Part shown: one piece after another, positions 1 to 8,721 of the stretch
Position numbering within the stretch: position 1 is the stretch's first letter
Layout: each line of letters begins with the position of its first letter
DNA from: Symbiopectobacterium purcellii
GTDB taxonomy: Bacteria > Pseudomonadota > Gammaproteobacteria > Enterobacterales > Enterobacteriaceae
DNA: 64,000 bases
Reading direction: 5' to 3'
NCBI RefSeq assembly: GCF_019797845.1
Contig: NZ_CP081864.1
Coordinates: 4,030,001 to 4,094,000 of the forward strand
Made by a program: the position numbers and the translations under genes
Notes under the pieces: model-generated
Database searches by the model: none
Told to the model about the DNA's origin: nothing
The model's input: the letters and a program-made list of their open reading frames with translations, nothing else

Positions 1-51
1 TCCGATGAATCAACGGGGTTATCCACGTTTTATCTGAAGGCGATCATCTGA
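1..51 (+). CDS. 3' end of an upstream gene, probably siaB-like (partial)
   Basis: The first 17 codons of frame 1 are open and end in TGA at 49-51, one base before the siaC start codon. The visible C-terminus is STGLSTFYLKAII. In the Pseudomonas siaABCD signalling operon a SiaB kinase precedes the SiaC anti-anti-sigma-like protein, so the end of a siaB homologue is the natural expectation. Only this tail is in the window, so the identity rests on position, not on any domain. Confidence 0.45.
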   Translation, partial: SDESTGLSTFYLKAII

Positions 52-52
52 A

Positions 53-472
53 ATGATAAATATAACTCGCATCGATAATGTTCATCTCGCCGGGACAGCA
101 TCCACCCCCAGCGTTGATTTTTATTTCGACACACATCGGTTATCCCTTTCCGGCGAATCTTACCCAGAGAACGCCGCCGCGTTTTACCGGCCGCTGATCG
201 AGAAGGTGGAAGCCTATCTTGCCGAGCTATCGCACCGCGATGACGCGTCCGCAACCGAAATCGAAGTGCATATTTCACTGAGCTATTTCAACAGTTCCAG
301 CACCAAGATGCTGTTCAGCCTGCTCAATATCCTGCACCTGGCGGCGCAGGACGCGTTCACCATCGCTCTGCACTGGTATCACGATTGTGAAGATGATATC
401 GCGCAAGAATTTGGCGAAGAGTTGCATATCGACTTCCCCGCGTTGGATTTTCACAGCCATATCATGGAGTAA
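53..472 (+). CDS. siaC: SiaC-family regulatory phosphoprotein (DUF1987)
   Basis: This 139-residue protein matches the SiaC/DUF1987 family: a small STAS-like fold with the conserved region ISLSYFNSSSTKMLFSLL at about residues 74-91. In Pseudomonas, SiaC binds and activates the diguanylate cyclase SiaD, and the kinase SiaB and phosphatase SiaA control it by phosphorylation. The likely phosphoacceptor lies in the NSSST stretch at residues 80-84. The start has no clear Shine-Dalgarno and lies one base after the preceding stop, suggesting translational coupling. The next gene begins two bases after its stop and encodes a GGDEF protein, which supports the assignment strongly. Confidence 0.85.
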   Translation: MINITRIDNVHLAGTASTPSVDFYFDTHRLSLSGESYPENAAAFYRPLIEKVEAYLAELSHRDDASATEIEVHISLSYFNSSSTKMLFSLLNILHLAAQDAFTIALHWYHDCEDDIAQEFGEELHIDFPALDFHSHIME

Positions 473-474
473 TC

Positions 475-1182
475 ATGAGCACCTTTGAGCTGTTCACCCC
501 GGAATATGACATCCTGCTCGCTGCGCGCAACGTGGCGGCTCAGCCTGACCGCCCCGCGGAAGTGTACCGGGATAGCCTGCTGGCACTGACCGAGCACTAT
601 CAGCGTCTGGTGCGTGAATCCCACCGGCTAATCTCACGCAGCGATCGGGCGGAGCGCGAATTGACGCGCTTAAACCATCAGCTCCATCAGTTGGCCGATG
701 AACTGGCTTACAAAGCAACACACGACCCGCTCACGGACGTCTACAACCGTGGTGCCATTATCGACATCATCAGTACGGTGCTCACCCAACGCCAGGCGTC
801 GCTGATTGTGTTGGATATCGACCACTTCAAGCGGGTGAACGACAACTTTGGTCACCCCACTGGCGATGCGGTGATCTGCGATTTGATTACCCGCGTGCGT
901 CATGCGTTGGGCGGTGTCGGCAGCATTGGGCGCGTGGGTGGGGAAGAGTTCACGATTTTGCTGGATAACGTTGCCCTGCAACAAGCCGTCCTGTATGCAC
1001 AGCGCATCCATGCCGACCTGAACCGTTCAAACCTGGCCGCGCTGCCCGCGTATCCGGTGACAGCCAGTTTTGGCGTCAGTTGGGCCCCGGCAACTACGGG
1101 ATTTGATACGCTGTACAACGCCGCCGATGCCGCGCTATATGAAGCCAAACAGCAAGGACGTAATCGTGTAATGTTTCGCTGA
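475..1182 (+). CDS. siaD: Diguanylate cyclase, SiaD-like
   Basis: This 235-residue cytosolic GGDEF protein would make cyclic di-GMP from two GTP. Residues 1-55 have no recognised domain. Residues about 56-82 look coiled-coil (RAERELTRLNHQLHQLADEL), and the catalytic domain starts at THDPLTDVYNR. The active-site signature is intact as GGEEF at residues 155-159. I do not see an RxxD inhibitory site five residues before it, so product inhibition may be absent. The coiled coil plus GGDEF layout and the tight linkage to siaC fit SiaD, which becomes active when SiaC binds. GGAG just upstream of ATG 475 is a usable ribosome binding site. The output is probably aggregation or biofilm control. Confidence 0.85.
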   Translation: MSTFELFTPEYDILLAARNVAAQPDRPAEVYRDSLLALTEHYQRLVRESHRLISRSDRAERELTRLNHQLHQLADELAYKATHDPLTDVYNRGAIIDIISTVLTQRQASLIVLDIDHFKRVNDNFGHPTGDAVICDLITRVRHALGGVGSIGRVGGEEFTILLDNVALQQAVLYAQRIHADLNRSNLAALPAYPVTASFGVSWAPATTGFDTLYNAADAALYEAKQQGRNRVMFR

Positions 1183-1321
1183 GTCGGTGCCTGCGTTCTC
1201 CAACGTAAAAAAAGGTAAAAATGGCGAGAAACGCCAGAGCGCATTAGCGCGGCGTTGAGTCACTTTTGCTACAGTGATGAGAGCCCGTGTTGGATGGGTT
1301 GCCAAAGGAGAGCGTATCACC

Positions 1322-2209
1322 ATGCCACGTCTTACTGCACAAGATTTCCAACCTGAACTGCTCGAACTGTATGACTACTACGCGCATGGGAAACTCACTA
1401 AACGAGAGTTTCTGGAACGCGCGGGTAAATATGCAGTGGGCGGCCTGACCGCCATGACCCTGCTGTCGCTACTTAGCCCCAACTATGCCCTGGCACAACA
1501 GGTCGAGTTCACGGACCCGGATATCCTCCCTGAATACATCACCTATCCGTCACCCAATGGGCACGGCAGCGTGCGCGGTTATCTGGTGAAACCCGCCAAC
1601 CTGACCGGCCCAGTGCCTGCGGTGGTGGTGGTACACGAAAATCGCGGCCTCAATCCCTATATCGAAGACGTTGCACGACGGCTGGCAAAAGCCGGTTTTA
1701 TCGCGCTGGCCCCTGACGGGCTAAGCAGCGTCGGCGGTTATCCCGGCAATGACGAAAAAGGGCGGGAACTGCAACAGAAGGTCGATCCCACTAAACTAAT
1801 GAACGACTTTTTCGCCGCTATCGAATTTATGCTCAAGCACCCGGACAGCACCGGTAAAGTAGGCATCACCGGATTCTGCTACGGCGACGGCGTCGCCAAT
1901 GCGGCGGCAGTGGCCTACCCGGAACTGGCTGCCGCGGTGCCTTTCTATGGCCGCCAGCCTAAACCGGAAGACGTTGAGCGTATCAAGGCGCCGCTGCTGA
2001 TCCATTACGCCGAACGCGATGAGCGTATTAACGAAGGGTGGCTCACCTACGAAAACGCGCTGATTGCCGGAAAAAAGGTGTATCAGGCGCACATTTACCC
2101 CAACACCAACCACGGCTTTCACAATGACTCCACCCCGCGCTATGACAAAGCGGCCGCCGATCTGGCGTGGGAACGCACCCTGGCCTGGTTCCGGCGCTAT
2201 CTGGTCTAG
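1322..2209 (+). CDS. Dienelactone hydrolase family protein (YghX-like)
   Basis: An alpha/beta-hydrolase of the dienelactone hydrolase family, about 295 residues from ATG 1322. That start has AAAGGAGAG upstream; an in-frame ATG at 1274 has no better site. The nucleophile-elbow cysteine is in GFCYGDG. The acid and histidine of the triad are probably in YAERDER and NTNHGFHND. Residues 27-60 (KREFLERAGKYAVGG, then a hydrophobic run ending near NYALAQQ) look like an export signal of Tat type with KR instead of RR, as in E. coli YghX. The substrate is unknown. It stands alone before a LysR gene in the same direction, which may regulate it. Confidence 0.85.
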   Translation: MPRLTAQDFQPELLELYDYYAHGKLTKREFLERAGKYAVGGLTAMTLLSLLSPNYALAQQVEFTDPDILPEYITYPSPNGHGSVRGYLVKPANLTGPVPAVVVVHENRGLNPYIEDVARRLAKAGFIALAPDGLSSVGGYPGNDEKGRELQQKVDPTKLMNDFFAAIEFMLKHPDSTGKVGITGFCYGDGVANAAAVAYPELAAAVPFYGRQPKPEDVERIKAPLLIHYAERDERINEGWLTYENALIAGKKVYQAHIYPNTNHGFHNDSTPRYDKAAADLAWERTLAWFRRYLV

Positions 2210-2228
2210 CCTATGCTCAGGATAAACC

Positions 2229-3185
2229 ATGCGCTTTGATTTCACCGATTTGCGCCTGTTTCTTCATGTGCAGCAGGCGGGCAGTATCACCGCAGGCGCC
2301 GCCCGCTCGCACCTGACGCTTCAGGCCGCCAGCGAACGCATTCGCGGCATGGAGGAGGCACTTGGCGTGGCGCTGCTAACCCGCGTCAGTAACGGCGTGA
2401 CGCTTACCGAAGCGGGTTTCGCGCTGGCGCGTCATGCCAATATGCTATTGCAGCAGCGCGAACATATGCAAAGTGAGTTGCAGCAGTTTGGCAACGGGTT
2501 GCGTGGGCATATCGCCCTGCACTGCAATGCATCTGCGTTAAGCCTGCACCTCCCGTCGCGCTTGAGTGACTATCTGCTCGCCCACCCGCGTATTTCCCTT
2601 AGCGTCAGCGAAAAACCCAGCCACGACATTGTGGATGCGATTAAAAACCAGCGCGCGGAAGTGGGTATCATTGCCGATTCAGTTCCGTTACAGGGGCTGG
2701 AAACGCGTGAATTTGGTCCGGATTCGCTGGTGGTGGCAGCGGCGGTCACGTCACCGTGGGCGAGCTCGACCGCGCTGGCGTTTGAAGCCCTGCTGGATGC
2801 GGAATTTGTCGGTTTGAACACGGGCAGCGCGTTGCAGGAGCATATCGACCACCATGCGCGCCAGCGCGGCAAGCGTCTTAACTACCGCGTACGCTTGAAT
2901 GATTTCCCGGCGTTAATCGGGTTAGTCCAGCAGGGTATCGGCATCGGGATTGTACCCGAAAAAGCCCTGGCACACGCGGATATGCAACAGGTGCGCGCCA
3001 TTCCACTCAGCGACGCATGGGCGCAGCGCCGCTTAGTGCTGTGCGCACGCCAGTTCAGCGCACTGCCAGGCTACCTTCAGGAATTTGTCGAACAGATAAG
3101 CGACAGACAGGCATCAGCCCCCGACGCCGAGCACCATGGTTCCCCCCAGCGCGATCAATCCGAGAAAGAAGCAGCGGCGAAATAG
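2229..3185 (+). CDS. LysR-family transcriptional regulator
   Basis: This 318-residue LysR-type regulator has an N-terminal winged helix (residues about 4-62, DLRLFLHVQQAGSITAGAA) and a C-terminal substrate-binding-like domain from about residue 90 to 295. It starts 20 bases after the hydrolase gene with AGGA before the ATG. Its last 72 bases overlap, convergently, the 3' end of the TauE/SafE exporter gene on the other strand, and the last 25 or so residues are charged and low in similarity to the family core. LysR proteins next to TauE/SafE genes often control export of a small organic or sulfur compound. The effector cannot be read from the sequence. Confidence 0.88.
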   Translation: MRFDFTDLRLFLHVQQAGSITAGAARSHLTLQAASERIRGMEEALGVALLTRVSNGVTLTEAGFALARHANMLLQQREHMQSELQQFGNGLRGHIALHCNASALSLHLPSRLSDYLLAHPRISLSVSEKPSHDIVDAIKNQRAEVGIIADSVPLQGLETREFGPDSLVVAAAVTSPWASSTALAFEALLDAEFVGLNTGSALQEHIDHHARQRGKRLNYRVRLNDFPALIGLVQQGIGIGIVPEKALAHADMQQVRAIPLSDAWAQRRLVLCARQFSALPGYLQEFVEQISDRQASAPDAEHHGSPQRDQSEKEAAAK

Positions 3186-3839
3186 CGTTTCACCAATGCA
3201 TTTGCGCAGGCGTTGACCCAGCACCATGCCGAACAGCGCCGGAACCAGCGCCAGCAGTGACAACGACAGATTTAATGCAGGCAGACCGCCGCCCTGCGCC
3301 AACGACAGTGCCAGCCCGAGCGTTGAAACCGTAAACGCCAGCCCGAGCGCCTGCACCAGGTCATCTTTCTTTAATGCCAGACATTGCAAATAGGGCACCG
3401 CCGGTATCACAAACACGCCCGTCGCCGCCGTAATCATTCCGGTGAGGTAGCCCATGACCGGAGAAAGCCAGATTTCATGACGACCGGGTGCTGGCAGGCG
3501 GCGCGCAATCAGTCCCCAGACGCCATAAACCACCAGCATTCCCCCGAGGAAAACCGGAGCCCATGGCGACGCCTCTGCCAAGGTAGGTACTCCACTCCAC
3601 AGCGTCCCTATCAGTATCGCGACCAGAAAGCTGCCAAGACGCCGTGCCAGCAATAAAAATGCCGGGCCAGCAAGCAGTTGCCACAAGTTGGTAACGAAAG
3701 AAGGGATTAGCAGCAGCGCGGCAGCGCTTGTCGGCGGCATGGTTAGCGCCAGAAGGCCCATCGCGACCGTCGGCAAACCGAGGCCAACAATGCCTTTAAT
3801 CATACCCGCTAACAAAAACACGAAGAGTATCGTCACCAT
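3114..3839 (-). CDS. TauE/SafE-family membrane exporter
   Basis: This 241-residue polytopic inner-membrane protein has the typical glycine-rich start of the TauE/SafE family (FVFLLAGMIKGIVGLGLPTV) and a second half-repeat around GYLTGMITAATGVFVIPAVPY. About seven or eight membrane segments are visible. Family members move sulfite, sulfoacetate or other organic anions out of the cell; the substrate here is unknown. The gene converges on the LysR regulator and overlaps its end by 72 bases, so the two transcripts can pair. The start ATG at 3839 has AAGGGATGG close to it on the minus strand. Confidence 0.85.
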   Translation of the reverse strand: MVTILFVFLLAGMIKGIVGLGLPTVAMGLLALTMPPTSAAALLLIPSFVTNLWQLLAGPAFLLLARRLGSFLVAILIGTLWSGVPTLAEASPWAPVFLGGMLVVYGVWGLIARRLPAPGRHEIWLSPVMGYLTGMITAATGVFVIPAVPYLQCLALKKDDLVQALGLAFTVSTLGLALSLAQGGGLPALNLSLSLLALVPALFGMVLGQRLRKCIGETLFRRCFFLGLIALGGTMVLGVGG

Positions 3840-3992
3840 CCCTTATCCTTATTTGCCACTGATTCCGAGGGGTAACACGAAAATACGCATAGCCCGGCAA
3901 AAGCGCGATAGGGAATTTATTGAGGGAGACTCAGGGAGAGCTTGCAGGGGAAGCGCTCACGCCGCAGCAAACGCGGCGCGTAGCGAAAAAAC

Positions 3993-4331
3993 TCAGCTTT
4001 TCTTCACAAACTCGGATTTCAGCTTCATCGGGCCAAAACCATCAATTTTACAATCGATGTTATGGTCGCCCTCGACCAGACGAATACCTTTCACTTTGGT
4101 ACCAATTTTCAACGAGGAAGAGCTGCCCTTCACTTTCAGGTCCTTGATAACCGTCACGCTGTCACCATCGGCCAACAGGTTGCCATTGGCATCACGTACG
4201 ACCAACCCGTCGTCATCAGCGGTTTCTGCATTCATGGACCACTCGTGGCCGCACTCAGGACAATTGAGCTGTTCATCGGCCTGCCAGGTAAAGGCAGAGT
4301 CGCATTTTGGACAATTTGGTAAGGTTGACAC
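3993..4331 (-). CDS. yjdM: PhnA/YjdM family zinc-ribbon protein
   Basis: This 112-residue protein is a close match to the PhnA/YjdM family. An N-terminal zinc ribbon shows two cysteine pairs (NCPKC at about residues 6-10 and NCPEC at about 23-27), followed by the conserved beta domain with [20 protein letters not shown] and [17 protein letters not shown]. Despite the old name, the family is not part of the phosphonate lyase pathway, and its role remains poorly defined. It is a single gene; its upstream region runs into the degenerate ERIC repeat before the ATP-grasp operon. Confidence 0.92.
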   Translation of the reverse strand: MSTLPNCPKCDSAFTWQADEQLNCPECGHEWSMNAETADDDGLVVRDANGNLLADGDSVTVIKDLKVKGSSSSLKIGTKVKGIRLVEGDHNIDCKIDGFGPMKLKSEFVKKS

Positions 4332-4805
4332 GGCATGACTCCTGAAAATTCAATAAAAAGGTAAAATAAACAACAAAATCATAAGCAAGCATGATGCACT
4401 GTCACTATTTTACGCTATTTCTCTCACAGCGTACAGCCAAAGGCCCTGCAACCCCATGGCGCAGCCCTGCACAGCAATAAAGCAATGCGCACCACATTGA
4501 CACAAAATCACCGCCGTTTAACGCACTGCCGTCTGGCACAAACGCGCTCTGGTTGTGCATTCCTGACCCAATAGCGTGCAAAACGCCGCAACTGCACTAT
4601 TCCCGTCAGACTTCACGTTGCAGATACGTTGGCTGCACGCGTTCACCCGAATCACTGACTTGAGTAAGCTTATCAGGATTCTCTCCCTTGCCGACTTCCT
4701 GCAATTCGCCTTATTAAAGGGATCTCGAAAATAAGATTGCGTTATTTGGCATTTTTTATGCATGGCAACCATTATCTTCTTATTGCGTAATGCCCGGAGA
4801 TGCCA
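4332..4805. other. Intergenic region between yjdM and the ATP-grasp operon
   Basis: This divergent intergenic stretch of about 470 bases holds promoters for both flanking transcripts and, in the middle, a degenerate ERIC repeat at 4598-4721. An open frame on the minus strand across it runs into the ATP-grasp gene and has no coding character. I see no RNA gene. Confidence 0.6.
4598..4721 (-). repeat. ERIC element, degenerate full-length copy
   Basis: About 124 bases. It has the ERIC ends (CCCGTCAGACTTCACGTTGCAG on one side, read in two parts; CTTCCTGCAATT on the other) and the core CACCCGAATCACTGACTTGA followed by GTAAGCT. The enterobacterial ERIC/IRU consensus is about 127 bases, so this is a whole copy with point changes. 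It lies between two divergent genes, a usual place for ERIC. A second, enlarged copy is at 13137-13397. Confidence 0.82.
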
Positions 4806-6245
4806 ATGATAAAAATAACACTTCCTAGTGGACCTTATTACGATGAAATGCTCACGGCAGAGGGACGGCAGCGGCAGCATTACGATCCATGGTGGCGCTG
4901 GCTGCAACGCACGGATCAGCAATCGGTACGGCAGAAGAAGGAGCAGGCAGAACTGCTGTTTCATCGGGTGGGGATCACCTTCAACGTCTACGGCGACGAT
5001 GAGGGTACTGAACGGTTAATCCCGTTTGACAGTGTGCCGCGCATTATACCAGCGGCAGAGTGGCGCAAACTGGACAGCGGCATTCGTCAACGCGTCAAAG
5101 CGCTGAATGCCTTTCTGCATGATATCTATCACGATCAGCATATCCTTAAAGCGGGCATTATCCCCGCCGAACAGGTGCTGGCAAACGAGCAATTCCAACC
5201 CTGCATGCAGGGCATCACCCTGCCCAATCAGATTTATGCCCATATCACCGGCATTGATATGGTACGTAACAGTGACGGCGAGTATTACGTTCTGGAGGAC
5301 AACCTGCGCACGCCCTCCGGCGTCTCTTACATGCTGGCAAACCGCAAGATGATGATGCGCCTCTATCCAGATATGTTTGCACAGCAACATATTGCTCCGG
5401 TAGAGCGCTACCCCAGTTACCTGCTGCAAACCCTGCGCGAAAGCTCACCGGTGGACGATCCCTGCGTGGTGGTAATGACGCCGGGACGTTTCAACAGTGC
5501 TTACTTCGAACACAGCTTTTTAGCCCAGCAAATGGGGGTAGAGCTGGTTGAAAGCGCTGACCTGTTTATCAAGGAAGGGGCGGTTTACATGCGTACCACC
5601 GAAGGGCCGCGAAAGGTGGATGTTATCTATCGCCGCATTGATGACGCCTTTCTCGATCCCTTGGCATTCCGCGCTGATTCCATGCTCGGCGTGCCGGGTC
5701 TGCTGTCGGTGTATCGCGCGGGCGGCGTGGTGCTTGCCAATGCCATCGGCACCGGTGTAGCCGATGATAAATCCATCTACCCTTACGTACCGGAAATGAT
5801 CCGTTTCTATCTGAGCGAAGAACCGCTATTGAACAACATCCCGACCTGGCAGTGCCGTAAGCCAGAGGATTTGCGCTTCGTGTTGGATAATCTGGATCAG
5901 ATGGTGGTGAAGGAAGTCCACGGTGCAGGCGGTTACGGCATGTTGGTAGGACCGCGCGCCAGCCGCGCCGAAATAGAGGAATTTCGCCAACGTTTGTTGG
6001 CCAATCCGGCGAACTACATCGGGCAGGAGACGCTGGCGCTCTCCACCTGCCCGACGTTTGTAGAGCAAGGACTGGCCCCACGCCATATCGATCTGCGTCC
6101 CTTTGTGCTCTACGGTCAGGAAATCCGCCTGGTGCCGGGTGGATTAACGCGAGTGGCACTCACCGAAGGGTCGCTGGTGGTGAACTCGTCACAAGGGGGC
6201 GGTACCAAGGACACCTGGGTAATGGAGGATGACGAATCATGCTAA
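4806..6245 (+). CDS. Circularly permuted type 2 ATP-grasp protein
   Basis: This protein of about 479 residues matches the circularly permuted ATP-grasp family (landmarks YYDEM near the N-terminus, GIDMVRNSDGEYYVLEDN and VKEVHGAGGYGML). Family members are predicted to form amide or peptide-like bonds with ATP. ATG 4806 is preferred over 4800 because GGAG at 4796-4799 sits six bases before it. The next gene begins seven bases before its stop. It is the first gene of the conserved set ATP-grasp, alpha-E, transglutaminase and Anbu peptidase, so it probably makes or modifies a peptide that the other members handle. The actual substrate is unknown. Confidence 0.88.
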   Translation: MIKITLPSGPYYDEMLTAEGRQRQHYDPWWRWLQRTDQQSVRQKKEQAELLFHRVGITFNVYGDDEGTERLIPFDSVPRIIPAAEWRKLDSGIRQRVKALNAFLHDIYHDQHILKAGIIPAEQVLANEQFQPCMQGITLPNQIYAHITGIDMVRNSDGEYYVLEDNLRTPSGVSYMLANRKMMMRLYPDMFAQQHIAPVERYPSYLLQTLRESSPVDDPCVVVMTPGRFNSAYFEHSFLAQQMGVELVESADLFIKEGAVYMRTTEGPRKVDVIYRRIDDAFLDPLAFRADSMLGVPGLLSVYRAGGVVLANAIGTGVADDKSIYPYVPEMIRFYLSEEPLLNNIPTWQCRKPEDLRFVLDNLDQMVVKEVHGAGGYGMLVGPRASRAEIEEFRQRLLANPANYIGQETLALSTCPTFVEQGLAPRHIDLRPFVLYGQEIRLVPGGLTRVALTEGSLVVNSSQGGGTKDTWVMEDDESC

Positions 6246-7168
6246 GCCGCACAGCCAGTGAACTGTTTTGGATGGCGCGTTATCTGGAGCGGGCGGAAAG
6301 CTTTGCTCGCGTGCTCGATGTCACCTACAAGCTGTCGATGGTGCCGCGCCACAGTCAGCAAAAGCGCGATCTGGCGCTGCCGCTCAATCTCTCGTTGACC
6401 CATGATCTGTTTCAGGCGCGTTATCCGCAGTTTTCCATGGCGAACCTGATCAACTTTTTTGCCCTCGACAGCGATAACCCCAGCAGTATCTACAGTTGCG
6501 TCGAGATGGCCTGGAACAACGCCCACGCGGTGCGCGGCAGCCTCTCCGCCGAGGTGTGGGAGTGCATCAACACCACGCGCATTCAGTTGCGCACGCTGCG
6601 GCAAAAAGGGGTGGAAGAAGTTGGGATCGACGCCTTCTTTGACTGGGTAAAAGATCGCGCCCATCTGTTTCGTGGCGCGGTGTTCGGCACCTTGCTGCGC
6701 AACGACGCGCTGTGCTTTATCCGTATCGGCACACTGATCGAGCGGGCGTTCGCCACCACACAACTGCTGCTGCTCAAAGATCAGCAGTTGAATAACGACA
6801 CCGATCCGGTGCGTGAATACTATCGGCTGGATACGCTGCTGCGCGCGGTCAGCGCACGCGAAGCCTATAACAGCATCTATCGCCAGCCGGTCACGCGCGA
6901 TACGGTGGCTGAATTATTGATCCTGCGTAACGACGTGCCGCGCTCGCTGCGCGCCTGCATCGAAGACGTTGTCGGTCAGTTGGAGCAGATCGCGAACACC
7001 CGCTCTCACTTGCCACTGCGTCTGGCACACCAGCTGAATGTCGATCTACGCTTCAGTACGCGGGAAGATTTGGCGCAATCGGATATGCAGGTGTATCTCA
7101 CCGGGCTGCTGGCCCGGATCAACGCGCTGGCTGACAGCGTGCGACAAACCTATCTGGAGACGGTATGA
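6239..7168 (+). CDS. Alpha-E domain protein
   Basis: A 309-residue, mostly helical protein beginning MLSRTASELFWMARYLERAE, the hallmark of the alpha-E family. The family has no known enzymatic activity and almost always lies beside a circularly permuted ATP-grasp gene and a transglutaminase, as here. The gene overlaps the ATP-grasp gene at its start and the transglutaminase gene at its end (four bases), so expression is probably translationally coupled. It may act as a partner or scaffold for the ATP-grasp enzyme; this is inference from conserved neighbourhood. Confidence 0.88.
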   Translation: MLSRTASELFWMARYLERAESFARVLDVTYKLSMVPRHSQQKRDLALPLNLSLTHDLFQARYPQFSMANLINFFALDSDNPSSIYSCVEMAWNNAHAVRGSLSAEVWECINTTRIQLRTLRQKGVEEVGIDAFFDWVKDRAHLFRGAVFGTLLRNDALCFIRIGTLIERAFATTQLLLLKDQQLNNDTDPVREYYRLDTLLRAVSAREAYNSIYRQPVTRDTVAELLILRNDVPRSLRACIEDVVGQLEQIANTRSHLPLRLAHQLNVDLRFSTREDLAQSDMQVYLTGLLARINALADSVRQTYLETV

Positions 7169-7974
7169 AACTGACCATTAATCATCTCACGCGCTATCGC
7201 TATGATGAACAAGTGAAATTCAGCACCCAGTATCTGCGTTTGACGCCGCGTGACTCCGCTCGCCAGCGCGTGGCCTCATGGTCACTGACGCTGTCTGATG
7301 GCTCTGCGGTCGCCACCACCGACACCTGGGGCAACGTGCTGCATGTGCTGACCTTGGATCATCCGCATCAGGAAATCGTCATTCACGCTCAGGGTGTGGT
7401 AGACATTGCCGATAACGATGATAGTGAGCCAGAGGATGAGCTGCTATCACCGTTAGTGTTCCTGCGCAACACGCCGCTGACGCAGGCAGATGCTCCGATT
7501 CGCGCGTTCGCCCTGCGCTACTACCGGCCGGAAGCGGCGGAAGAGAGCCTGAATGCGTTGATGGCAGCACTGTTGGTCAGCATGCCTTACACGCCGGGGG
7601 CAACACAGGTGCAAGATAGCGCGGCGCAGGCCTTTACACGTGGGCAGGGAGTCTGTCAGGATCACACCCATGTGTTTCTGGCCTGCTGTCGCAGCCTGCA
7701 CCTGCCGGCGCGCTACGTCAGCGGTTATGTTCACAGCCCGGATTCACGCCATGTGGCGATGCATGCCTGGGCGGAAGTGTGGCTGAATGGACGCTGGCTG
7801 AGTTTTGATATCACGAACAACTCGCGCAGCCTGACGCAGCATTTGCGCCTGGCAACCGGGTTGGACTATCTGGATGCCTGTCCGATTCGCGGCAGTCGGC
7901 TGGGTGGTGGCAGCGAAATGCTGTTTTCTGAAGCTGAAGTGCGGCGCTTTTCACAACAGGCGCAGCAGCAATAA
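7165..7974 (+). CDS. Transglutaminase-like cysteine peptidase family protein
   Basis: A 269-residue protein with an N-terminal beta domain (residues 1-130, KLTINHLTRYRYDEQVKFS) and a transglutaminase-like core. The catalytic cysteine is in GQGVCQDHTHVF, the histidine in MHAWAEVWL and the aspartate in LSFDITNN, so the Cys-His-Asp triad is intact. Proteins of this kind usually cleave or rearrange peptide or amide bonds. It overlaps the alpha-E gene by four bases, and the Anbu peptidase gene follows after 18 bases. In this operon type it may process the product of the ATP-grasp enzyme. Confidence 0.9.
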   Translation: MKLTINHLTRYRYDEQVKFSTQYLRLTPRDSARQRVASWSLTLSDGSAVATTDTWGNVLHVLTLDHPHQEIVIHAQGVVDIADNDDSEPEDELLSPLVFLRNTPLTQADAPIRAFALRYYRPEAAEESLNALMAALLVSMPYTPGATQVQDSAAQAFTRGQGVCQDHTHVFLACCRSLHLPARYVSGYVHSPDSRHVAMHAWAEVWLNGRWLSFDITNNSRSLTQHLRLATGLDYLDACPIRGSRLGGGSEMLFSEAEVRRFSQQAQQQ

Positions 7975-7992
7975 CCATGAGATGATCGGATT

Positions 7993-8721
7993 ATGACTTA
8001 CTGTGTGGCCATGTGCCTGTCGGACGGGCTGGTGTTTGCCTCGGATTCCCGCACCAATGCCGGGGTGGATCATATTGCAACGTTTAAGAAATTGCATGTG
8101 ATTCACCGTGACAAGGATCGGGTACTGGTGCTTCAGTCCGCCGGGAATTTGGCCACCACACAAAGTATTGTCAGCCTGCTGGAAACGCGCATGCGCAGTG
8201 ACAGCGAGCCAAACCTGTTGCAGGTTTCAACCCTGTATGACGCCGCAACGCTGGTCGGTGCCACCCTACGCGAAGTTATCGATCGTGACAGTCGTATGCA
8301 ACAGCATGCCAGTACCACCAATTTTGGCTGCAACCTGCTGCTAGGCGGACAAATCGCCGGAGAAGCCCCCCGACTGTTCCATATCTATCCCGAAGGCAAT
8401 TTTATCGAGGCAACGCGCGACACGCCCTACTTCCAGATTGGCGAAAGCAAATACGGCAAACCGATCATTGACCGGGTATTGACCCGTGAGACCACGCTTG
8501 AGCAGGCGATGTGCTGTGCGCTGATCTCGATTGATTCCACGCTGCGTAGCAACCTGTCCGTCGGGCTGCCGCTGGATGTGATGATCTACCGGGCTGACAG
8601 CTTCGATGACAGCGGTCAGCGCCGTGTTACCGAGGATGACCCCTACTTTGCCACCATTCGCAAAGCCTGGTCGGAAGGATTACAGAACACGTTCCGTCAA
8701 TTGCCGCCGTTTTCGCTCTAG
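7993..8721 (+). CDS. Anbu proteasome-type peptidase (N-terminal nucleophile hydrolase)
   Basis: This 242-residue protein is Anbu, the ancestral proteasome-beta-like/HslV-like family. The N-terminus MTYCVAMCLSDGLVFASDSR places Thr2 as the nucleophile after removal of Met1, and the following TNAGVDHIATFKK is the usual Anbu signature around the active-site lysine. Anbu forms ring- or helix-like oligomers and is encoded next to ATP-grasp, alpha-E and transglutaminase genes in many proteobacteria. Its natural substrate is not settled. Its TAG stop interlocks with the stop of the metal ATPase gene on the opposite strand (overlap of four bases), leaving no room for a classical terminator between the two operons. 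Confidence 0.92.
   Translation: MTYCVAMCLSDGLVFASDSRTNAGVDHIATFKKLHVIHRDKDRVLVLQSAGNLATTQSIVSLLETRMRSDSEPNLLQVSTLYDAATLVGATLREVIDRDSRMQQHASTTNFGCNLLLGGQIAGEAPRLFHIYPEGNFIEATRDTPYFQIGESKYGKPIIDRVLTRETTLEQAMCCALISIDSTLRSNLSVGLPLDVMIYRADSFDDSGQRRVTEDDPYFATIRKAWSEGLQNTFRQLPPFSL

Noticed and set aside
1274..1321. Upstream in-frame start for the dienelactone hydrolase
   Set aside because: The ATG at 1322 has AAAGGAGAG upstream and begins the conserved protein; the extension has no family match.
3688..4338. Long plus-strand open frame over the TauE/SafE start and yjdM
   Set aside because: It is antisense to two recognised genes and the translation has no coherent features.
4518..4964. Minus-strand open frame upstream of the ATP-grasp gene
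   Set aside because: It overlaps the ERIC repeat and the start of a recognised gene and has no domain.
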